64,000 nt of DNA from Panulirus ornatus (Eukaryota > Arthropoda > Malacostraca > Decapoda > Palinuridae): NCBI RefSeq assembly GCF_036320965.1, contig NC_092271.1, forward strand, positions 28,777,036-28,841,035, in the 5' to 3' direction. The notes under the pieces are model-generated. The model was not told the origin of the DNA, did no database searches, and was given only the letters and a program-made list of their open reading frames with translations. A program made the position numbers and the translations under genes. The stretch's first letter is position 1; every line of letters starts with the position of its first letter. Below, piece after piece: positions 1 through 10,417 of this stretch.

Positions 1-589
1 CACTGGCCCACATTATTATCGTCTAAAAAATGACAGTTCTAACTCCGCTCTAGCAGGTATTGTTCTTATCTTTGTCAGAGACAATACCTATTTACACTCT
101 ATATCAAGGAATACATCCTGTGGCATATTATTTTTGATAGTGTTGTCACAAACCTAGTTCTCACTGATGTTCACCAATACCACAAGATAAACGCAATATA
201 TGATTATCTTACCTGTTGCACCTGGAGCAATGGGTGTCACATCTATAGTACATATATCTAAAGCAATGAATATGTCCATTGCATATTACATAGAACTTGT
301 TTATAAAAAAAAGACGAGTAGTGCGATCAGGATATTCTGTAACCTCAGAAACACTAATCCTAAAGTAACTTATTTCCACTTAGCTCATGCATTTACATTT
401 ATTGAAGAATATCTTTATCGTGCTTTATGGAAGAATAATCAAATAATTTATTCAAACTAGAGCCCAGAAGCAAAGTACAGAAAACAGAGAGGCCACTAGA
501 TTTGAAACCAGGTTTTAATGGTGCTTGAAACAAATACAATCGTTTTCCTGGAACAAGCAGAAGGTATAACTTTGGGGAGGGGAAGAGGC
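1..589. other. non-coding stretch, nothing firmly recognised
   Basis: I see no gene or repeat I can name here. An open frame at 200-460 (+) has no recognisable motif and a composition like the surrounding AT-rich DNA, so I do not call it. A 30-base segment at 213-242 is bounded on the minus strand by AG and GT splice-like signals; it is discussed as a finding only. Confidence 0.5.
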
Positions 590-2092
590 ATGAAGTATTC
601 AGTATTATGATTGGAAATTGTGAACAGCTTGTGGAGTATTGTGCTGAATAGGACTGGTGTTAGGGAATACCTGGTTCAAAGAGTTTAACATATATAAGTA
701 CCTATGTGAGTTGAAGAAATGGTCAGTGGGAATTATTTGATTACATATAATTGCATATAAAAGTAACACTTTTGGATGGAAATGTGCTGAGAAGGGCAGC
801 TAGTGGCATGTATGATCACTGTCTTGTGGAGGGAAGGGTGAAGATTTTTAGGTGCTTTCAGAAAAGAGGAAACAACATTAGTGAGGAAAGAGTAGTGAGA
901 AGTGAGCTTGGAAAGAGACTTGTGGGAAGAAATGCCATGAGATTGAAAATTGGAATGGCAGAAGGTAAGAGTAAATGAAACAAGGGGACTAGATAAGGAA
1001 TAGGAGGTATCTAGGGAAGCAGTGATGGCATGTCTTAGAAATGCATGTTGAGCGCAAAAGGTGGGAGATGGGTACATTAGAAATGGTAGTGAATGGTGGG
1101 GCGAAGTGAAGTTGCTGGTGAAAAAGAAGAGAAACGCATTTGGGAGGTATTTACAAGGAAGGAGTGAAAATGGTTGGGGAGTGTATAAAAGAAAGTGGCA
1201 GGAGGTCAAGAGGAAGGTGCAGGGGTTGGAAAAGGGTAAATGAGGGAGTGAGCAATGATCAGTAAACTATAAGGAAAATAAAATGTTTTGGAAGGAATTT
1301 AATGTTGTGCAAAAAATATGTGCTTAAGTGGGAACATCAATTAAAGGGGAAATGGTAAAAGGTAGTGAGGAGGAATTGCAATGAGTATTTTGAAGGACTG
1401 TTGAATGAGTTTGATGATAGGGTGGCAGATGTAGGGTGTTTTGGTGGGGATGGTATGCAAAGTGAGTCATGAAGAGTGGTTTGGTGAAGAGAGAAAATGT
1501 AATGAAAGCCTTACATAAGATGAAATGTGACAAAGCAGTGGGAGTGGATGGTATTGCAGTCAAATTTATTAAGAGGGGGTGACTGTGTTGTCGAATGGTT
1601 TGTTAGGATTTTCAGTATATGTCGTTCTTGATGAGGTGTGTAAGGATTAGCAGAATGCATGTATAGTGCCCTTACATAAAGGCAATGGGTATAAAGGTAA
1701 GTGTTCAAACTACAGAGGTAAAAGTTTGTTGAGTGTATCTGGTAGGTTGTATGGGAGAGTGGAGAGTAGTGAGTGAGGGGGTGAAAGCACTGTACAGATC
1801 ATCAAATTTTACCTTAAATGAGGTGTCTTAGGATTAGCAGAGTGCATGTATAGTACTTGTGTATAAAGACAAGGGAGTTAAAGGTAAGCATTTAAACTAC
1901 AGAAATATAAGTTTGTTGAGTGTCCCTTATTGTACGTTGTATGGGAGGATTGTGATTGAAAGGGTGAAGGCATTGTACCAAGCATCAGATTTTACCTTGA
2001 GTGAGGTGAAGTGCTTTTTCTTCAATAGGACTGTTAAGTCATGTAATAGTCTGCTGATTAGAGTGGCTGAAAGCAGAACTATAGATTAATTC
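590..2092 (+). mobile_element. old, degraded copy of the main LINE (endonuclease C-part and RT N-part)
   Basis: Without any long reading frame, the DNA follows the intact copy at 35428-38770. It runs from the end of the endonuclease (GEELVDLC and NTWFK region near 600-690), through the LLDVNVLRG/SDH region at 751-850, to the RT entry region (YKGKGDK and NYRGISLL) near 1660-1760. Many stops and indels break it. The RT entry region occurs twice (1633-1819 and 1820-2002), a tandem duplication. It is clearly a dead relic. Its edges are approximate because divergence is high. Confidence 0.75.
1633..2002 (+). repeat. imperfect 187/183-bp tandem duplication inside the old LINE
   Basis: The unit beginning GAGGTGT at 1633 recurs at 1820, and a third start (GAGGTGAAG) is seen at 2003. 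Both units contain the LINE segment for VPLYKGKG...NYRGISLLS. Divergence between units is substantial, so the duplication is old. It is the only such local duplication of the RT entry region among the LINE copies here. Confidence 0.75.
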
Positions 2093-2312
2093 TTTTTCAT
2101 ACTTATTTGCCATTTCTGTGTTAGCAAGGTATCATCAAGAACAAATGACTGAGCCTCATAGTGGAAAATCCTCACCTGGCCTACATCTCTGTTCTCTCTT
2201 TTTGAAAAGTAAAACAGGAGGGGAAGATTTCCAGCCCCCTTGCTCCCACCCCTTTAAGTCGCCTTCTATGACATGCAGGGAATACATGAAAAGTATTCAT
2301 TCTCCCCTATAC
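2093..2312 (+). mobile_element. SINE-like element, nearly complete
   Basis: This element is recognised by comparison with 8955-9187. It starts at a TTCATACT...GCCATTTC motif, then a GTTAGCAAGGTA core, then a segment rich in CTCACCTGGCC and TTCTGTTC, then a purine-rich GGAGGGGAAGATTTCCAGCC stretch, then AGTCGCCTTCTA and ATTCTCCCCTATACCC. The second half is the reverse complement of the 5' leader seen in front of the main LINE endonuclease (32258-32400). It lies directly after the old LINE and is followed by a microsatellite. No coding capacity. Confidence 0.65.
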
Positions 2313-2329
2313 CCAGAAATAATACATAT

Positions 2330-2449
<120 letters not shown>

Positions 2450-4375
2450 ATACTTTGTCGCTGTCTCCCGCGTTTGCGAGGTAGCGCAAGGAAACAGACG
2501 AAAGAAATGGCCCAACCCCCCCCATACACATGTACATACACACGTCCACACACGCAAATATACATACCTACACAGCTTTCCATGGTTTACCCCAGACGCT
2601 TCACATGCCTTGATTCAATCCACTGACAGCACGTCAACCCCTGTATACCACATCGCTCCAATTCACTCTATTCCTTGCCCTCCTTTCACCCTCCTGCATG
2701 TTCAGGCCCCGATCACACAAAATCCTTTTCACTCCATCTTTCCACCTCCAATTTGGTCTCCCTCTTCTCCTCGTTCCCTCCACCTCCGACACATATATCC
2801 TCTTGGTCAATCTTTCCTCACTCATTCTCTCCATGTGCCCAAACCATTTCAAAACACCCTCTTCTGCTCTCTCAACCACGCTCTTTTTATTTCCACACAT
2901 CTCTCTTACCCTTACGTTACTTACTCGATCAAACCACCTCACACCACACATTGTCCTCAAACATCTCATTTCCAGCACATCCATCCTCCTACGCACAACT
3001 CTATCCATAGCCCACGCCTCGCAACCATACAACATTGTTGGAACTACTATTCCTTCAAACATACCCATTTTTGCTTTCCGGGATAATGTTCTCGACTTCC
3101 ACACATTTTTCAAGGCTCCCAAAATTTTCGCCCCCTCCCCCACCCTATGATCCACTTCCGCTTCCATGGTTCCATCCGCTGACAGATCCACTCCCAGATA
3201 TCTAAAACACTTCACTTCCTCCAGCCTCTCACCATTCAAACTCACCTCCCAATTGACTTGACCCTCAACCCTACTGTACCTAATAACCTTGCTCTTATTG
3301 ACATTTACTCTTAACTTTCTTCTTCCACACACTTTACCAAACTCCGTCACCAGCTTCTGCAGTTTCTCACATGAATCCGCCACCAGCGCTGTATCATCAG
3401 CGAACAACAACTGACTCACTTCCCAAGCTCTCTCATCCCCAACAGACTTCATACTTGCCCCTCTTTCCAAAACTCTTGCATTTACCTCCCTAACAACCCC
3501 ATCCATAAACAAATTAAACAACCATGGAGACATCACACACCCCTGCCGCAAACCTACATTCACTGAGAACCAATCACTTTCCTCTCTTCCTACACGTACA
3601 CATGCCTTACATCCTCGATAAAAACTTTTCACTGCTTCTAACAACTTTCCTCCCACACCATATATTCTTAATACCTTCCACAGAGCATCTCTATCAACTC
3701 TATCATATGCCTTCTCCAGATCCATAAATGCTACATACAAATCCATTTGCTTTTCTAAGTATTTCTCACATACATTCTTCAAAGCAAACACCTGATCCAC
3801 ACATCCTCTACCACTTCTGAAACCACACTGCTCTTCCCCAATCTGATGCTCTGTACATGCCTTCACCCTCTCAATCAATACCCTCCCATATAATTTACCA
3901 GGAATACTCAACAAACTTATACCTCTGTAATTTGAGCACTCACTCTTATCCCCTTTGCCTTTGTACAATGGCACTATGCAAGCATTCCGCCAATCCTCAG
4001 GCACCTCACCATGAGTCATACATACATTAAATAACCTTACCAACCAGTCAACAATACAGTCACCCCCTTTTTTAATAAATTCCACTGCAATACCATCCAA
4101 ACCTGCTGCCTTGCCGGCTTTCATCTTCCGCAAAGCTTTTACTACCTCTTCTCTGTTTACCAAATCATTTTCCCTAACCCTCTCACTTTGCACACCACCT
4201 CGACCCAAACACCCTATATCTGCCACTCTGTCATCAGACACATTCAACAAACCTTCAAAATACTCATTCCATCTCCTTCTCACATCACCACTACTTGTTA
4301 TCACCTCCCCATTTACGCCCTTCACTGAAGTTCCCATTTGCTCCCTTGTCTTACGCACCCTATTTACCTCCTTCC
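2450..4375 (-). mobile_element. main LINE, type A, 5'-truncated, RT open
   Basis: Read on the minus strand, an open frame from about 4375 down to 2634 (about 580 codons) encodes the whole reverse transcriptase. It includes the [12 protein letters not shown] entry block, [19 protein letters not shown], motif [15 protein letters not shown], motif B LRQGCVMSPWLFNLF, motif C LLFADDTALVADS, motif E FRYLGVDLS, and the C-terminal KWFGHMERM and RGRPNWRWKDGV. The endonuclease is missing because the copy is truncated at 4375. The frame remains formally open to 4442, but that extra N-terminal part is just the 3' tail of the next LINE copy. The 3'UTR (2450-2633) is the short type A. One of the best preserved RT copies here. 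Confidence 0.9.
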
Positions 4376-4406
4376 ATATGTATATATATATATATTTTTT
4401 TTTTGC
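4376..4406. repeat. (TA)n and T tract between two LINE copies
   Basis: A short TATATA run and about 10 T, the complement of the tail of the minus-strand LINE at 4407-5480. Confidence 0.8.
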
Positions 4407-5480
4407 TTTGTGGCTGTCTCCCGCATTTGCGAGGTAGCGCAAGGAAACAGACGAAAGAAATGGCCCAACCTACCCCCATACACATGTATATACATACGTC
4501 CACACACGCAAATATACATACCTACACAGCTTTCCATGGTTTACCCCAGACGCTTCACATGCCCTGATTCAATCCAGTGACAGCACGTCAACCCCGGTAT
4601 ACCACATCGATCCAATTCACTCTATTCCTTGCCCTCCTTTCACCCTCCTGCATGTTCAGGCCCCGATCACACAAAATCTTTTTCACTCCATCTTTCCACC
4701 TCCAATTTGGTCTCCCACTTCTCCTCGTTCCCTCCACCTCCGACACATATATCCTCTTGGTCAATCTTTCCTCACTCATTCTCTCCATGTGCCCAAACCA
4801 TTTCAAAACACCCTCTTCTGCTCTCTCAACCATGCTCTTTTTTATTTCCACACATCTCTCTTACCCTTACATTACTTACTCGATCAAACCAGCTCACACT
4901 ACACATTGTCCTCAAACATCTCATTTCCAGCACATCCATCCTCCTGCGCACAACTCTATCCATAGCCCACGCCTCGCAACCATACAACATTGTTGGAACC
5001 ACTATTCCTTCAAACATACCCATTTTTGCTTTCCAAGATAATGTTCTTGACTTCCACACATTCTTCAAGGCTCCCAGAATTTTCGCCCCCTCCCCCACCC
5101 TATGATCCACTTCTGCTTCCATGGTTCCATCCGCTGCCAGATCCACTCCCAGATATCTAAAACACTTTACTTCCTCCAGTTTTTCTCCATTCAAGCTTAC
5201 CTCCCAATTGACTTGACCCTCAACCCTACTGTACCTAATAACCTTGCTCTTATTCACATTTACTCTTAACTTTCTTCTTTCACACACTTTACCAAACTCA
5301 GTCACCAGCTTCTGCAGTTTCTCACATGAATCAGCCACCAGCGCTGTATCATCAGCGAACAACAACTGACTCACTTCCCAAGCTCTCTCATCCCCAACAG
5401 ACTTCATACTTGCCCCTCTTTCCAAAACTCTTGCATTCACCTCCCTAACAACCCCATCCATAAACAAATTAAACAACCAT
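4407..5480 (-). mobile_element. main LINE, type A, 5'-truncated, frameshifted
   Basis: The minus-strand RT C-terminal half is split into two frames, 5476-4826 and 4851-4588. They join at a run of T near 4836-4843, where the copy has gained a base relative to its relatives; a one-base frameshift is the simplest reading. [30 protein letters not shown] and the GHMERM region are present. The 5' end stops inside the motif B region (WLFNLFMDG), right against the tail of the next LINE. The 3'UTR is type A. Confidence 0.88.
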
Positions 5481-6648
5481 TATTTATTTTGCTTTGTCGC
5501 TGTCTCCCGCATTAGCGAGGTAGCGCAAGGAAACAGACGAAAGAATGGCCCAACCCGCCCACATACACATGTATATACATACATGTCCACACTCGCACAA
5601 TATACATACCTATACATCTCAATGTACACATATGTATACACACACAGACATATACATATAAACACATGTACATAATTCATAGTCTGCCTTTATTTGTTCC
5701 CATCGCCACCTCGCCACACATGGAATAACAACCCCCTCCCTCCTCATGTGTGCAAGGTAGCGCCAGGAAAAACACCAAAGGCCCCATTCGTTCACACTCA
5801 GTCTCTAGCTGTCATGTAATAATGCACCGAAACCACAGCTCCTTTTCCACATCCAGGCCCCACACACTTTGCATGGTTTACCCCAAACGCTTCACATGCC
5901 CTGGTTCAATCCATTGACAGCACGTCGACCCTGGTATACCACATCGTTCCAATTTACTCTATTCCTTGCACGCCTTTCACCCTCCTGCATGTTCAGGCCC
6001 CGATCACTCAAAATCTTTTTCACTCCATCTTTCCACCTCCAATTTGGTCTCCCACTTCTCCTCGTTCCCTCCACCTCTGACACATATATCCTCTTGGTCA
6101 GTCTTTCCCCACTCATTCTCTCCATGTGACCAAACCATTTCAAAACACCCTCTTCTGCTCTCTCAACCACACTCTTTTTATTTCCACACATCTCTCTCAC
6201 CCTTACATTACTTACTCGATCAAACCACCTTACACCACATATTGTCCTCAAACATCTCATTTCCAGCACATCCACCCTCCTGCGCACAACTCTATCCATA
6301 GCCCACGCCTCGCAACCATTCAACATTGTTGGAACCACTATTCCTTCAAACATGCCCATTTTTGCTTTCCGAGATAATGTTCTCGACTTCCAAACATTCC
6401 TCAAGGCTCCCAGAATTTTCGCCCCCTCCCCCACCCTATGATTCACTTCCGCTTCCATGGTTCCATCCGCTGCCAGATCCACTCCCAGATATCTAAAACA
6501 CATCACTTCCTCCAGCTTTTCTCCATTCAAACTTACCTCCCAATTGATTTGACCCTCAGCCCTACTGTACCTAATAACCTTGCTCTTATTCACATTTACT
6601 CTTAACTTTCTTCTTTCACACACTTTACCAAACTCAGTCACCAGCTTC
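5481..6648 (-). mobile_element. main LINE, type B, 5'-truncated
   Basis: The minus-strand frame 6641-5892 encodes the RT part after [40 protein letters not shown], the MLNGCEAW segment and the complete C-terminal GHMERM...GRPNWRWKDGV tail. The 3'UTR (5481-5891) is the long type B, containing the TCAGTCTCTAGCTGTCATG block absent from type A. The tail is TTATTTATTTTG-like, not poly(A). Upstream truncation falls at about 6648. Confidence 0.88.
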
Positions 6649-7532
6649 TTATTTTACTATGTTGCTGTCTCCCGCATTAGTGAAGAAGTGCAAGGAAACA
6701 GATGAAAGAATGGCCCAACCCATCCACATACACATGTATATACATACACGTCCACACACGCAAATATACATACCTATACATCTCAACGTATACATATATA
6801 TACACACACAGACATATACATATATACGCATGTACATAATTCATACTGTCTGCCTTTATTCATTCCCATCGCCACCCTACCACACATGAAATGACAACCT
6901 CCTCCACCCGCATGTGCGTGAAGTAGCACTAGGAAAAGACAACAAAGGCCACATTTGTTCACACTCAGTCTCTAGCTGTCATGTAATAATGCACCGAAAC
7001 CACAGCTCTCTTTCCACATCCAGGCCCCACAGAACTTTCCATGGTTTACCCCAGACGCTTCACATGCCCTGGTTCAATCCATTGACAACATGTCGACCCC
7101 TGTATACCACATCATTCCAATTCACTCTATTCCTTGCACGCCTTCCACCCTCCTGCATGTTCAGGCCCCGATCACTCAAAATTTTTTTCACTCCATCTTT
7201 CCACCTCCAATTGGGTCTCCCACTTCTCCTCGTTCCCTCCACGTCTGACATATATCCTCTTGGTCAATCTTTCCTCAGTCATTCTCTCCATGTGACCAAA
7301 CCATTTTAAAATGCCCTCTTCTGCTCTCTCAACCACACTCTTTTTATTACCGCACATCTCTCATACCCTGTTATTACTTACTCGATCAAACCACCTCACA
7401 CCACATATTGTCCTCAAACATCTCATTTCCAGCACATCCACCCTCCTCTGCATAACTCTATCTATAGCCCATGCCTTTCAACCATATAACATTGTTGGAA
7501 CCACTATTCCATCAAACACTCATTTTTGCTAG
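6649..7532 (-). mobile_element. main LINE, type B, truncated and frameshifted
   Basis: The type B 3'UTR spans 6649-7060. The coding part (7060-7530) keeps recognisable KSVVERAEEG, WFGHMERM and MSDVEGTRRSGRPNWRWKDGV but lies in several frames (7357-7172, 7251-7060), so it is a pseudo-copy. It is the fourth minus-strand LINE in a head-to-tail series starting at 2450. Confidence 0.82.
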
Positions 7533-7826
7533 TCTTCATCCATTCCTGTTGCTACCCCGCCACACAGAAAATAGCATCCCCCCCCCCCATTCCCTTTCAG
7601 TGAGATAGTGCCAGGAAAAGACAAAAAAGGCCACATCTGTTCACACTGTCTTTAGCTGTCATGTGTAAATGCACGGAAACCACAGCTCCCCATCCACATC
7701 CAGGCATCACAGATCTTTCCATGATTTACCCCAGACACTTCACATGCGTTGTTTCAGTCCATTGACCGCATCAACCCCGATATACCACATCATTTCAATT
7801 CACTCTATTCCTTGCACGCCTTTCAT
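7533..7826 (-). mobile_element. 3'UTR fragment of an older LINE copy (B/C type)
   Basis: It contains the complement of the CATTCC...GCCACAC box, a C9-10 run, AGTGCCAGGAAAAGAC, the TAGCTGTCATG box, ACCCCAGACACTTCACATG and the ACCACATCATTTCAATTC end of the coding region. It stops at CTTGCACGCCTTTC, where a plus-strand LINE piece begins. No open frame. Confidence 0.7.
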
Positions 7827-8036
7827 GTATGGGTATATTTGAAGGAATAGTGGAAGGAGGTAAATAAAGTGTGTAAGACAAGAGAACAAATGGGAACATC
7901 GGTGAAGGGGGCTAATGGGAAGGTAATAGCAAGTAATGGTAAAGTGAGAAGATGGAGTGAGTATTTTGAAGGTTTGTTGAATGTGTTTGATGATAGAGTG
8001 GCAGATATAGGGTGTTTGGTCGAGGTGGTGTTCAAA
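7827..8036 (+). mobile_element. chimeric main-LINE fragment, + strand
   Basis: It starts with the RT C-region sequence GTATATTTGAAGGAATAGTGG, then jumps at a GTGGAAGGAGG-like junction to the much earlier TAAATAAAGTG...AGAACAAATGGGAAC region and runs through [20 protein letters not shown] sequence. The order is therefore scrambled relative to an intact element. The frame 7869-8150 (+) covers MGTSVKGANGKVIASNGK and then runs into unrelated orientation. Confidence 0.7.
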
Positions 8037-8039
8037 AAA

Positions 8040-8168
8040 AGATTAAACAGCTGTGGAGACATCACGCACCCCTGCCGCAAAGCGACATTCACTGGGAACC
8101 AAGTACTTTCCTCTCTTCATACTCGTACACATGCCTTACAGCCTCGATAAAAACTTTTCACTGCTTTC
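8040..8168 (-). mobile_element. short minus-strand main-LINE fragment (motif B region)
   Basis: The complement encodes [11 protein letters not shown] and the LRQGCVMSP neighbourhood (CATCACGCACCCCTGCCGC box and TCGATAAAAACTTTTCACTG). It is inserted between two plus-strand pieces, forming a small inversion. Confidence 0.7.
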
Positions 8169-8192
8169 ATAAATCCTCTCTGGATCTTTAAA

Positions 8193-8328
8193 TGCAACTG
8201 ATGAAGCATGAGAAGCATATTTTGGCTTTGCCCTATTAAGTGCAACTGACGAAGCATGAGAAGCATATTTTGGCTTTGCCCTATTAAGTGCAACTGACGA
8301 AGCATGAGAAGCATATTTTGGCTTTGAT
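8193..8328. repeat. 48-bp tandem repeat, about 2.8 copies
   Basis: The unit TGCAACTGACGAAGCATGAG plus AAGCATATTTTGGCTTTGCC plus CTATTAAG starts at 8193, 8241 and 8289. The units are almost identical (one GAT/GAC difference). It is not part of any LINE copy in this window and sits at the boundary between a minus-strand fragment and the plus-strand LINE starting at 8330. Confidence 0.92.
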
Positions 8329-8329
8329 C

Positions 8330-10318
8330 TCATGGATGAGAACACTTTGGTGTGAGGGTCAAGGAGAATGGTTTGGTAAACAGAGAAGAGATAGTGAAAG
8401 CATTGCAGAAGATGAAAGCCGGCAAGGCAGCAGGTTTGGATGGTATTGCAGTGGAATTTATTAAAAAGGGGTGACTGTGTTGTTGCCTGGTTGGTAAGGA
8501 CATTCATGCATGTATGGTTCATGGTGAAGTGCCTGAGGATTGGCGGAGTGCATGCATAGTGCCATTGTATAAAGGCAAAGGGGATAAAGGTGAGTGTTCA
8601 AATTACAGAGGTATAAGTTTCCTGGGAAATCATATGGGACAGTATTAATTGAGAGGGTAAAGGCATTTTGAGAGCATCAGATTGGGGAAGAGCAGTGTGG
8701 TTTCAGAAGTGTAGAGGATGTGTGGATCAGGTGTTTGCTTTGAAGAATGTATGTGAGAAATACTTAGAGAAAAACAGATGGATGTGTATGTGGAGAAAAA
8801 CAGATGGATTTGTATGTGGCATTTATGGATCTGGAGAAGGCATATGATAGGGTTGATAGAGATGCTTTGCGGAAGGGATTGAGAGTATATGGTGTGGGAG
8901 GTATGTTGCTAGAAGCAGTGAAAAGTTTTTACCAAGGCATGTGTACAATTAGGAATATATTCTTTCTTTCATACTATTCGCCATCCTGCATTAGTGAGGT
9001 AGCATTAAGAACAGAGGACTGGGCCTTTGAGGGAATATCCACACCAGGCCACCTTTTCTGTTCCTTCCTTTGGAAAAAAAAAAAAGAGATGGGAGGATTT
9101 CCAGCCACCCGCTCCCTCCCCTGTTAGTCGCCTTCTACGGCACGCAGGGAAAACGTGAGAAATATTCTTTCTCCCCTATCCCCAAGGATAAGGAAAGTGA
9201 TTGGTTCTCAGTGAATGTATGTTTGCGGCAGGGGTGTGTGACGTTTCCATGGTTGTTTAATTTGTTTATGGATGGGGTTGTTAGGGAGGTGAATGCAAGA
9301 GTTTTGGAAAGAGGGGCAAGTATGAAGTCTGTTGGGGAGGAGAGAGCTTGGGAAGTGTCAGTTGTTGTTTGCTGATGATACAGCGCTGGTGGCTGATTCA
9401 TGTGAGAAAATGCAGAAGCTGGTGACTGAGTTTGGTAAAGTGTGTGAAAGAAGAAAGTTAAGAGTAAATGTGAATAAGAGCAAGGTTATTAGGTGCAGTA
9501 GGGTTGAGGGTCAAGTCAATTGGGAGGTAAGTTTGAATGGAGAAAAACTGGAGGAGGTAAAGTATTTTAGATATCTGGGAGTGGATCTGGCAGTGGATGG
9601 AACCATGGAAGCGAAAGTGAATCATAGGGTGGGGGAGGGGGCGAAAATCCTGGGAGCCTTGAAGAATGTGTGGAAGTCGAGAACATTATCTCGGAAAGCA
9701 AAAATGGGTATGTTTGAAGGAATAGTGGTTCCAACAATGTTGTATGGTTGCGAGGCGTGGGCTATGGATAGAGTTGTGCGCAGGAGGATGGATGTGCTGG
9801 AAATGAGATGTTTGAGGACAATGTGTGGTGTGAGGTGGTTTGATCGAGTAAGTAACGTAAGGGTAAGAGAGATGTGTGGAAATAAAAAGAGCGTGGTTGA
9901 GAGAGCAGAAGAGGGTGTTTTGAAATGGTTTGGGCACATGGAGAGATTGAGTGAGGAAAGATTGACCAAGAAGATATATGTGTCGGAGGTGGAGGGAACG
10001 AGGAGAAGTGGGAGACCAAATTTGATTTGGAAAGATGGAGTGAAAAAGATTTTGTGTGATCGGGGCCTGAACATGCAGGAGGGTGAAAGGAGGGCAAGGA
10101 ATAGAGTGAATTGGATCGATGTGGTATACCGGGGTTGACGTGCTGTCAGTGGATTGAATCAGGGCATGTGAAGCGTCTGGGGTAAACCATGGAAAGCTGT
10201 GTAGGTATGTATATTTGTGTGTGTGGACGTATGTATATACATGTGTATGGGGGTGGGTTTTGCCATTTCTTTCGTCTGTTTCCTTGCGCTGCCTCGCAAA
10301 CGCGGGAGACAGCGACAA
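8330..10318 (+). mobile_element. main LINE, type A 3' end, interrupted by a SINE-like element
   Basis: Plus-strand RT from the [26 protein letters not shown] region (8360-8470) through the NYRGIS and [14 protein letters not shown] regions. [23 protein letters not shown] is in the frame starting at 8804. After an inserted SINE-like element (8955-9187) the RT resumes at ESDWFSVNV. The frame 9332-10138 (268 codons) encodes QLLFADDTALVADS through to the end at VVYRG. Several frameshifts precede it. The type A 3'UTR is 10139-10318, ending in the GCGCTGCCTCGCAAACGCGG hairpin and A-rich tail. Confidence 0.88.
8955..9187 (+). mobile_element. SINE-like element inserted in LINE RT
   Basis: LINE sequence breaks off after GGCATGTGTAC and resumes at AGGAAAGTGATTGG. 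In between lies the element TTCTTTCTTTCATACTATTC, GCATTAGTGAGGTAGC, GAACAGAGGACTGGGCC, an A12 run, GGAGGATTTCCAGCCACC, TAGTCGCCTTCTACGGCACG and TTCTCCCCTATCCCC. An AGGAA motif occurs at both edges and may be a very short target duplication. It is the best full-length copy of this element here, about 230 bp, non-coding. Confidence 0.75.
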
Positions 10319-10323
10319 ACCAA

Positions 10324-10414
<91 letters not shown>
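10324..10414. repeat. A-run, (TA)n and T-run between tail-to-tail LINEs
   Basis: About 55 bases of TA flanked by A6 on the left and about 30 T on the right. It consists of the tails of the plus-strand LINE ending at 10318 and the minus-strand LINE starting at 10415, so the two tails face each other. Confidence 0.9.

Positions 10415-10417
<3 letters not shown>

Noticed and set aside
2675..3150. Open frames on the strand opposite to LINE coding sequence (MPSFHPPACSGPDH..., MFRPRSHKI...)
   Set aside because: They recur with every LINE copy and are the antisense shadow of the GRPNWRWKDGV...GHMERM region. The family-typical RT motifs are in the other strand.
8117..8522. Minus-strand open frames with repeated LRQLHLIGQSQNMLLM or SKPKYASHASSVALNR units
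   Set aside because: These are translations of the 48-bp tandem repeat (16 codons per unit, no stop), not a repeat protein; no family resemblance and no context for a gene.
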